Source: Isoetes taiwanensis
Taxonomy: Eukaryota; Streptophyta; Lycopodiopsida; Isoetales; Isoetaceae
Length of the DNA stretch: 64,000 nt
NCBI GenBank assembly: GCA_021234155.1
Contig: JAJEKV010000095.1
Location: forward strand, 186,001 to 250,000
Reading direction: 5' to 3'
The position numbers were made by a program, and so were the translations under genes. This document shows positions 56,361 to 64,000 of this stretch, piece after piece (the first letter of the stretch is position 1; each line of letters starts with the position of its first letter). Below the pieces are notes generated by a model. It was not told the DNA's origin and made no database searches. It saw only the letters and a list, made by a program, of their open reading frames with translations.

Positions 56361-57109
56361 TGCCTGCATAGAATTATTCTGTGATAACCAATTTTTACCA
56401 AGTATGCAATGAGATATATTGATTATCCTTTGCACAGAGACAATTGAGATATAATGCAGTTTACAAAAGTGATCGGCTTAGTTTCTATTTATGTGTTTGA
56501 AGTGAAAGCCAATAGACTGCTTGGATAAATACAAATGGTTACCCATTTTAGGTAAAGACAATCTGAGACTGGATATCCATTGTTGATCAATGAAACCGTA
56601 GATCAAGTGCACAGGAACTGATCTTGTTCAACTTAACAAATACACAGCCCAAGCATAACTCTTTGATGCAAGAAAAGTCACAAAGCAATCAGGGAACAGT
56701 AGTTGCAAGCTTTTTCACTTTAGTTTCAAGGCCAATAGTGTTGTTCTTCAGTAACTGCAAAATGGAGAAGACAATTGGTCAACAATCACAATAAGAAAAG
56801 CAGAATGCAACATCGCTTTTGTCCACACATATTCGTATCTACAAGCATCATGCACAAACATATATCCCGACCAAAAAACAATTTTCTAAGAACAATTAGG
56901 CTTTGATCATAATGTTCCAAGAGAACCTCGACAATGCTTGCATAGCATGTGTTGTGACTTTAAGGGCAGTCTTTCTACAAAAATTGATATACTCGTTTTA
57001 TCCTTGATGCCACAGCAACTTGCTGACTACACATGCTTAAAGGACATCTCCCTAACTCTATGGAAATAACGTCGTACATCGCACTTGCACTTGCATTATC
57101 CGTAGTCAC
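56361..57109. other. Stretch without recognised gene
   Basis: AT-rich. Further CYP78A intron sequence may be present at the left (the acceptor-like end near 56356 implies this). No other feature seen. Confidence 0.4.
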
Positions 57110-57684
57110 CAGGGAAAAAAATAGCGGCTAATATTAGCCAAATGGCGATTTTTTGGACATTTTTGGAAAAAGTACGGCTAAACTATAAAGGAGAAAATTT
57201 TTGGAAAAAAGAAAAAAATCGCCAAATATTTTCAAAGTTGATCTCCCTTACACCAAGGTTTAGCCAAACATAAGAAAGAAGGAGAGGAAAAATTCTTCCA
57301 CTTTAGCCAAACGTTCGAAAGTTTTCCTACGCATTTAGGGATAGATTAGCCATACTTTTTAATAACTAATGTAAAATATGAGATTATTCATGAGATTATG
57401 GAATAGATGTTGCTAATACTATATTAGATGGACAGTTTTTTGTTCTCCAACTAGTAGATTTCTATTATTAATATGTTCGTACAATAAAAAGTTTGGCATA
57501 GCATAAATGTTTGGCTAAACTTTATATAAAGGTTGAAACAAAAAATAGCCAAACATTCAAAACTAGTAAAGGAAAATTATTCAACTTTAGCCAAACATTC
57601 GAAAGTTTTCCTATGTATTTTGGGTTAAATTAGCCAAAGTTGTTCTAGCTAATCTAAAATATGACTTTAGTAATTTTTTCCCTG
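57110..57684. mobile_element. hAT-type MITE, 575 bp
   Basis: The ends are CAGGGAAAAAA (57110) and TTTTTTCCCTG (57684), the hAT terminus. CCGTAGTC lies at 57100-57107, two bases before the left end, and CCGTAGTG directly after the right end: an 8-base target duplication with one mismatch and a 2-base offset. The interior has repeated blocks (AGCCAAACRTTCGAAAGTTT at ~57320 and ~57590) and no coding capacity. Confidence 0.8.
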
Positions 57685-59309
57685 CCGTAGTGGCTTCTGT
57701 TTAAAGCCAAAAATGTGTTAGCATTGGTGCCATCTTAGGATGCATACTTCTGATGCCACATAGAGGTGCAGATGTTTTTAAGAGAGATACTTGATTCAAA
57801 AGACAAACATAAGAACATAGTAAAATCCAGCATTATACCATGGACTACCATGGGCTAGTGCGTAATTAGACAACAACATGTCTGCAACAAGTCCTATATT
57901 ATGTCCTCCTTTATTGGCTTATGATGTTTTCTGCAATCAGGCTATTTGGATAGCTTGCAAAGCTTCCACAGAAAATTTGACAGTCATTGATCTTATGCAA
58001 TGTCACATGAATACAGAATACGTTGCAGAATTACCAGCTTTATTAGATCGAAAAAACATCTGGAATCAATACTAATTTGTCAAACAGATAATATTGCATT
58101 GGCATCCACTGATATTCCTTTTAAGAACTGGCAAGCAGTGAACTGGCATCTTATTTAGCTCTAGCAAGGAAAAAAGATCGATATGTGAGGCATGGTATTC
58201 TCTATTGCATGTTAAATTGAGCAGGCAAAACAACTTCACCTAATGAAAAGAAAAGACTCAAACCTGACAAATTTGGCAAAAATTTGAGGAAGATGCAGTG
58301 GCTCATTCAGAAGTTGCCTCATGCAATTTCGTGTTTGTCTACTGCTGCGATTTAGTGGCTTGGAATAGAAGAAAACCTCCAGCAACAGGATAGCTACCTC
58401 CAGTGCTTGATTAAGAACTGACTCTGTGCATATATGAAAATCGATATATGAAGTCTACAAAAAAGTCATGGTGGGCTAATATAATAAGCATTATAATAAA
58501 TCATGCTCTTCCTAGATTTACATCCTTATCCCTGTCCAATTCACAATCTAAGCTACCTAAGCTCACAAATTCATGGGTTCTGTGGCAAAAAGGGGGATGT
58601 ACGAACATCTATTAGAAGTTATATATATCAGATCTAATTGCTGACCTGACATGTCAATCCCAAGTTCATAACTAATACACAACTTATGCATCAAGACCAT
58701 CAGTATCCATTGGGATGGGATATTTAACATCACTTTAGAAAAAACAACATCCTCAGCATTTATTACCTCTTTTCTTCCTGCAATATAAGTGAGAGATGCT
58801 ACTTAGGGTTTGTCTCAGAGAAATTTAGAGATATGAATCATAGCATAGCGATTTGAGAATAGAAGGAGCAAATATAGAGATTGTAGAAACAACTGCCGGT
58901 GAGAAAAATTTACAGATATGAATCATAGTAGAATAGAAAGAGCAAATATAGAGATTGCAGAAACATCTACCGGTAAGCATGACGCTCGTAGAAGTAGATA
59001 AAAAATTGAAACATCTCTTACCTATGATAAAATATCACCTAGGTTATGGTGATTTATGGCCGAATACCAATTTGCATGAAAATGCCAAACGGCCCCCTTC
59101 TTCAAAAGTCTCCTCTTTCGAATCCAAATTAGCCAATTAGTCTCTGTTAATCCAAGCAGTGGTCGGAACTGCATGCCATCTATTCCTCAGAGTAAACCCC
59201 AAATTCCAAAGTAAACTGAAGAGTAGGCATTCCAATGGACATTAACCAGAGCCCCATATCTACTACTCTTAACTTTTTAACTGTATGTTTATATTAATAG
59301 TTACTACTA
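57685..59309. other. Stretch without recognised gene
   Basis: AT-rich. A near-repeat AGAAATTTAGAGATATGAATC and GAAAAATTTACAGATATGAATC context occurs at ~58818 and ~58900 with nearby AGCAAATATAGAGATTG copies. Only short ORFs are seen and none is recognisable. Confidence 0.5.
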
Positions 59310-59340
59310 CTAGTAATGGTGCCCAGCGTTGCTGGGCAGA
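59310..59340 (-). terminator. 3' end of a minus-strand Helitron of the same family
   Basis: On the minus strand the sequence is TGCCCAGCAACGCTGGGCAC then CATTACTAG, ending at 59310 and followed by T. It is a perfect family 3' end in opposite orientation to all others. The element's body must extend to the right. I see no matching 5' end before 64000, so the duplicated promoter, the unknown exon and the argininosuccinate lyase pieces (all minus strand) may be its cargo. Confidence 0.85.
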
Positions 59341-59969
59341 AGTTCTTAATGTTGCTCTGCGACTCGCTTGAAAACAACAACAAGCTAGCTAGGCTTTTCA
59401 TTCATCTCAGCAGTTTTTTCTACAATGGTATAGGGTGGGTAGCTGCACATCGCAGGCTACCCAAAAAAATGAAAAACATAGGGAATATCCGGTTATAACA
59501 CTTGGACCCCAAAAAAATTTGTGTGCTTTCTGAGATGTTGGCTAGTGTGTACTGCTTAGAGAGTTTATCGGAGGGATTAAAAAACCCCAGCCCTTCGGGT
59601 TTTCTGGAAAAACCCTAGCGATAAAATCTTTGAAGGGGCTTGAACAACGCGAGGGCTAAGCGTTCCTTAATAAAAACCCACGCTCCGGGAGAATACCGCT
59701 GATCGGCGCATCACCTCGGACTGCACATCATCAGGAAAACGTAAAATCAATAGAAAAAACCCGAAAAAGCGAGGGCCCCGGTCCGCAGCGTGCCAGCCAT
59801 GACAAAGAAAACAATATTTACACCTCAAAAAGCTATGGGGCCTGGTCTAATGCATGCATGCTTTCGTCTTGAGCAAGCTGATCCATTCTGGCGGACATTT
59901 ATAACAAAAACAACAACATAACATATAAATAACAAATTTAAGGGGGGAAGGGTGGGAGCCATGGATCTT
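59341..59969 (-). other. GC-rich unrecognised sequence
   Basis: More GC-rich than its surroundings. On the minus strand it contains CTAGGGTTTTTCC and AAAACCCGAAGGGCTGGGG phrases typical of plant promoter or leader sequence, but no ORF I can identify. Confidence 0.4.
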
Positions 59970-60558
59970 GAGATCAAAGAATAGAAACCATGGACTGAGA
60001 GAGATGAGAAAGCCAGATGAAACGGTCGATGAAGAACTCGCAATAAATAGCTCAACCCTAACCCGATGAACGGCCCTAAAATGCATCGCGATGCATGCAT
60101 GTGCGGCGATGCAATGCATGCATGCTCGCCTTGAGCAAGAATCCCGATCCACGCGGATCGATAGCATTTCTTGCTCGCGATCGCTTTTGAAAACAACAAA
60201 TATCCCGATACCGAGAACTTCAAATACTAGATCCAAGAGAAACATTGAAGAATTGTCCTATCCTGGGACTAAAGGACAAGGATAGAAGAGGTTAGAAAGG
60301 ATAGGAATGGTCAAGAAAAAGAGTAGCTCATGCAAGAAGAAGCCCCTCCGCATGAGATCAAAAAGAATAGAAGCCATGGATCCGCCGAGATGAGAAAGCG
60401 CCCGATGAACGGTCGATGAAGAACTCTGCAATAAATAGCGATCGCCCAACCTGATGAACGGCCTAAAAATGCATGCGATGCATGCATGTGGCGCATGCAA
60501 TGCATGCATGCTCGTCTTGAGCAAGAATCCCGATCCGCTACGCGGATCGATAGCAATA
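59970..60558 (-). promoter_or_regulatory. Duplicated promoter-like segment with CATGCATG (RY) motifs
   Basis: Two ~200 bp copies, 384 bases apart (59970-60168 and 60354-60558), share AGATCAAA, CGATGAAGAACT, GCAATAAATAG, GATGCATGCATG, TGCAATGCATGCATGCTC and CTTGAGCAAGAATCCCGATC. On the minus strand each copy has CATGCATG elements followed 50-75 bases later by a TATA-like CTATTTATTGC. This is the layout of a seed-type promoter with RY elements, which ABI3/FUS3/LEC2-type B3 factors bind. No gene is recognisable downstream. Confidence 0.5.
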
Positions 60559-60599
60559 GCATCGGTCTCGCAAAACAGTAATATATGCAACTCCCACAC

Positions 60600-61790
60600 T
60601 CTTTAATGTCTTCTCACCGACATGTTAGACCAATAACCAACATGGCCAAGGCATAAGGTAAGGCTGTAAGGAATCCATCATGTCTTCTCGTAGAAATCCC
60701 TCCAATAAGAAGATGAACACATTGTTGTCACTTGTTTCTATTAAAACCATAACTATCCATAAGATTTATGAATTATTTCATAATGTTTCTTTTAGACTAC
60801 ACTTGCTTAAATTGTTTCAATGCTTATATGGCATCATATTTGCAAGTCTTTGATGAAATATAGTGCAATTGACGGATACTTTTTAAAAACACTTTATGCC
60901 AAAACCATCATTTTGATTTATGCTCATTAGGCTTAAATTTAAGCATACCATCATTACATATATTACATTATGAAATTGCACAAACGATTAATGTTGAAAT
61001 CAGATAGATATATTTAGACTGAGAGCATATATTGTACAAATCCTCTCTTTTAATTTTTGTAATGAACAACTCATTATACTGATGATACTACCATCCATGA
61101 GACTTCAACTTACACCCAGGGTATCCATATGCATTTCAGAGGCCAAATTTCTAGCCGAATCACCTGCAACTCGAACTATGAGCATCAACAATTTGCACCA
61201 TCTCATGTGCATCATTTTTATCTACTCTCAATTCACGAATTAATTACATCCTGAAATTCTTCCATGCTTCTAACATTGTCTCTCTTTTTACCAAACATCA
61301 TAAAGATCAACTGCAAATATTTACAATAAGAACTTGCCCCACTGTTACCTAAAATTCTCCCACAACTCATACTGCTCTTAACAGCGTTCTAATGCAAGCT
61401 GCAGTCCCTCATGACATTATACAAATGTAAATCACATGCTAAATATGGTCATTCTTGGAGGCTTTTATTTCTACAAACATTGCGATTGGGATGATAAGAT
61501 TGTAAATATGTAGGCAATTTGTGGTTCGCAAGTTTTCCAAAGTAAGGCTAGCTTTTGCGAAACTGCAAAAGAAGGTGAATGACAAAAGAAGGTGAAGTGT
61601 CTTCCATCCAAAATAGAGGACAAAGCTATTTGAAAACACAAAGCACATCCACACTGATTACATGCCAATATACCTGGGAATAATAGTGCATTTTCTGCTC
61701 CTGAACTACAACTTTCTGAGCATCAATGGCACAACAAACCTCAAATTATCAATCACGTATCACTAGAACCTAGATTTTGCAACATAATTA
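60600..61790. other. Stretch without recognised gene
   Basis: AT-rich, short ORFs only, nothing nameable. Confidence 0.5.
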
Positions 61791-61794
61791 TGAC

Positions 61795-62408
61795 TGTGTC
61801 CAACAACAAAGAGAAAAAACAGAATGATTTTATATCACTGCAAAGACTTCAAAAGAACATACCTTGAGAAGAGCAGTTCTGTTATACAGGAGAGGAGGAC
61901 AATTTAATTATGTAGTGCATATGCACATAGTGGATCTGTCTACCAAATTATGGCTTTAGCCCATTTCTCAACTTCTGAAAAACAGTCAAATCGTCTCCAA
62001 AAGATCATCCCGTTCATCTGCAACATAAAACGTCTCGTCATTAGAAAAGAACAGGAAATAGAGACAGGGAAAATAGTAAAAAGAAGGGGATGAAATATCT
62101 TGCCGTGTCCAACAACAAAGAGAAATAAACAGAATGACTTCATATCTCTGCAAAGACTTCAAAAGAACATATCTTGAGAAGAGCAGTTCTGTTATACAGG
62201 AGGACAATTTAATTATATAATGCATATGCACATAGTGGATCCGTCTTCTAAATTATGACTTGAGCCCATATCTCAACTTCTGGAGAACAGTGAAATCGTC
62301 TCCAAAAGATTATCCCATTCATCTGCAACATAAAATGTCTTAGAATTAAAAAAGAACAGGAAATAGAGACATGGAAAATAGTAAAAAGACGGGGCAAAGA
62401 TTTACCGG
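61795..62408 (-). repeat. Tandem duplication, two ~305 bp copies
   Basis: GTGTCCAACAACAAAGAGAA begins at 61797 and 62106 (period 309). The copies stay alignable through TGCATATGCACATAGTGGAT, GAAATCGTCTCCAAAAGAT-type text and ATCTGCAACATAAAA. They differ by scattered substitutions and small indels. On the minus strand a TTATGTTGCAG acceptor-like end precedes ATGAACGGGATGATCTTTTG in each copy, so a duplicated exon is possible. Confidence 0.9.
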
Positions 62409-62690
62409 AATAGATTTCTCAGACAGATTTGTTGTCTCAGATTCTAAAAATCAGTCTCATTTGAAGCTATTTAGTGCACTGAGCAACTCCTCCTGTTAGA
62501 ATATGAACATGAATTCTTTCTTTAAAATTTGCCATAGCCTGAGTAAAGCTTCCTTGCTGTGAATCGGCATAGTTAAACCTGTCGTAATACACCTAACACA
62601 CGACCTGAAGGATGGTGCAAAAGCCATTTGAATGCATGCCAGAGCAAAATAATAATTTAACAGTCAAAAAATTCTGAAATAACTACTTAC

Positions 62691-63040
62691 ACTATTGAGA
62701 CGATTCTTGATCATGGGAAGCTGGAAATTGGTGTTGGATAATTTCTCTCTAAACTGCAACATCACATCGTCTGCATCAAGCCCCTTGGCCTCATTTCCTT
62801 CTAACTTTGATATAACATTCATATCATGGGCAAAGACCTCAGTCTTGATCTTTTTAATCCTTTTAGCCTGGGTTGAATCAGAAATTGTTATGAAGCTGTT
62901 GTCATCTTTGCTTTCTTGAGAGGTTTTTGTTGAATCTAGACTACGTTGCCTTTTAAATCTTATAGACATGGCAATACATATGCCAGACCTTCGCCCGTTG
63001 GAGATAAAACTACGTTTTACCATTCACATGGGTATTCCAC
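62691..63040 (-). CDS. First coding exon of an unrecognised gene (~111 aa)
   Basis: On the minus strand an acceptor TATTTTGCAG ends at 63041. An in-frame stop follows, then ATG at 63023. The frame is open to a consensus donor GTAAGT at 62690-62685, after MIKNRLNS. The exon is basic at the start (MVKRSFISNGRRSG, MSIRFKRQRSLDSTK), with a possible nuclear signal (KRIKKIKTE), and amphipathic later (GLDADDVMLQFREKLSNTNF). Intact splice sites and an intact frame suggest a real or recently captured exon with an intron in the 5' leader. I do not recognise the family. The following exon should lie below 62685 but was not identified. Confidence 0.45.
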
Positions 63041-63401
63041 CTGCAAAATAGTATAATCGAATTGAACCAGGACGGTATTCCAGTATTTAATTGTAAATAA
63101 TTTTGCAATCAAATAGTTCATCCTTGCCAATCAAATCTCTCCATTTGACCCTTCAAATGACATGAATATGCGCAGCTTGCAGGCTTGCAGTTGGCAAACC
63201 AAAATAAAAATCTTGAACAAATTCACTTGCTTCACCCTCCATTAGCACCACAGCTTCTAAATGTTCCAAATAATATGAATATGAGCAAAAAAAAACTAGC
63301 CAGAGAAATGAACATGCATTTTTCACTTCAACTTGCACAAGGTTTCTTATTCAGACTAAAAATTATTGCACCTAAAGTTGTTTCTCCAGTATGTTTCACA
63401 A

Positions 63402-64000
63402 CTAAGTGCTGCTTAAAATCTCCAGCTTCTGGCACCAATAGTCCATTTGGTCTTTTACAGCAGTTGCACCAGTCGGTCCAAAGGATTGAAATTTCCTAAT
63501 TGCGTTTTCAACACCAAGAAAACCATAGACGTCATCTTCAAATACTGGATGGATACTTCTTAGCTAATGTAATGCAAGGTTTTGCAGCTCTGTTTGTTTG
63601 CTAATAGCTAATGCCACAGCTTTGCCTACAATCTCGTGAGATGTGCGAAATGGTATGCCCTAGCAACATAAGAACATTGTTTAGAAAGCCAAAAGAACAT
63701 ATAAAAGTAATGGTTAAAAAGTCAACCTTTGAAACCAGGTAATCGGCCATTGTTGTGGCATCAAGGTGTCTAGCAGACAAGGATTGTGCAATTCTTTCTC
63801 GATTGAAAGTCACATTTCTAGCAAACTCGGTGCTCATTTCTAACATAGCCATGGTAGTTCTTACACTATCAAATAGAGGCTCTTTATCCTCCTGGACATG
63901 AAAGTTTTTATCACTGGACATGAAAGTTTTTATCATTGAGACTACAGAACATAAATGGCAACAGCATACGAACAAGTTCCATAGAATCAGGATTTTTCTT
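63402..64000 (-). pseudogene. ASL: Argininosuccinate lyase pseudogene, 3' exons
   Basis: Minus-strand exons of argininosuccinate lyase (last step of arginine synthesis, plastid). The first, 64000-63970, is cut by the window edge and encodes KKNPDSMELVR from the fumarase/ASL signature. The next (63891-63727) encodes EDKEPLFDSVRTTMAMLEMS, TEFARNVTFNRERIAQSLS and HLDATTMADYLVSK. The last (63659-63402) encodes GIPFRTSHEIVGKAVALAIS, IHPVFEDDVYGFLGVENAIR and MDYWCQKLEI. About 29 residues normally between MELVR and EDKEP (the part ending LPHAYNRDLQ in relatives) are missing; only an ~80 base intron-like gap is there, with a 22-base tandem repeat (TGATAAAAACTTTCATGTCC). A TAG stop at 63564-63566 interrupts the last exon where relatives have an acidic residue. 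Both defects point to a pseudogene, perhaps Helitron cargo. Confidence 0.9.

Noticed and set aside
1-64000. tRNA, rRNA or snRNA genes
   Set aside because: I looked for cloverleaf-like and conserved rRNA core sequences by eye and saw none. A structure search was not possible.

Overview
This is nuclear DNA from a large, transposon-rich land-plant genome. It is not bacterial or viral. Evidence for a plant is the recognisable remains of plant genes with GT-AG introns: pectinesterase, a P-class PPR protein, a MYB-CC (PHR1-like) transcription factor, cytochrome P450 CYP78A and argininosuccinate lyase. There is also an abundance of plant-type mobile elements (Helitrons, LINEs, pogo, CACTA and hAT MITEs). 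An IRG-type GTPase fragment and a bacterial-type DNA methyltransferase gene make me lean towards a fern or other seed-free vascular plant, but that is a guess. Almost everything here is decayed. The only coding pieces that still look undamaged are a small Cys/His-rich ORF (2560-2937, minus) and one spliced exon of unknown family (62691-63040, minus).

Layout. 1-1800: LINE-like remnant (minus) with three ~150 bp tandem monomers upstream of it. 2560-3046: small Cys/His-rich gene with a TATA box. 3241-7105: a 19-bp minisatellite. 7106-9898: little recognisable. 9899-24643: three Helitrons of one family (A, B, C) packed head to tail, whose junctions allow the order of insertion to be inferred. Helitron A holds captured pectinesterase and PPR exons plus a broken Rep/helicase gene. 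Helitron C is mostly a 1.7 kb purine tract. 26367-37786: a candidate 11.4 kb DNA transposon with inverted-repeat ends. It is interrupted by a LINE and carries, in divergent orientation, a DUF7869-like putative transposase and a beta-class (N4/N6) DNA methyltransferase gene, with a cluster of GTGTATTC/GAATACAC palindromes around the latter. 38813-47965: Helitron E, which captured a multi-exon MYB-CC gene. A pogo-like transposon lies in one of that gene's introns, and two MITEs are also present. 47966-52767: three further Helitron 3' ends with no 5' ends that I can find, and an IRG-type GTPase fragment. 53021-54760: Helitron D, again filled by a purine tract. 55830-56360: CYP78A fragment with scrambled segment order. 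57110-57684: hAT-type MITE. From 59310: a minus-strand Helitron 3' end, a duplicated promoter-like segment rich in CATGCATG, duplicated unknown sequence, an unknown exon, and an argininosuccinate lyase pseudogene running off the right edge.

How it works together: the window is mainly a record of Helitron capture and nesting. Helitrons here share a 5' end (TCTTATATTATAATGTT) and a 3' end (hairpin CCCAGC-AAC-GCTGGG, then ACC, then NTTACTAG), and insert between A and T. The most interesting candidate for a new system is the 26367-37786 element, in which a transposase-like gene and a DNA methyltransferase gene appear to have travelled as a pair. All copies seen here are broken, so this is a fossil. 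An intact relative would have to be found elsewhere.
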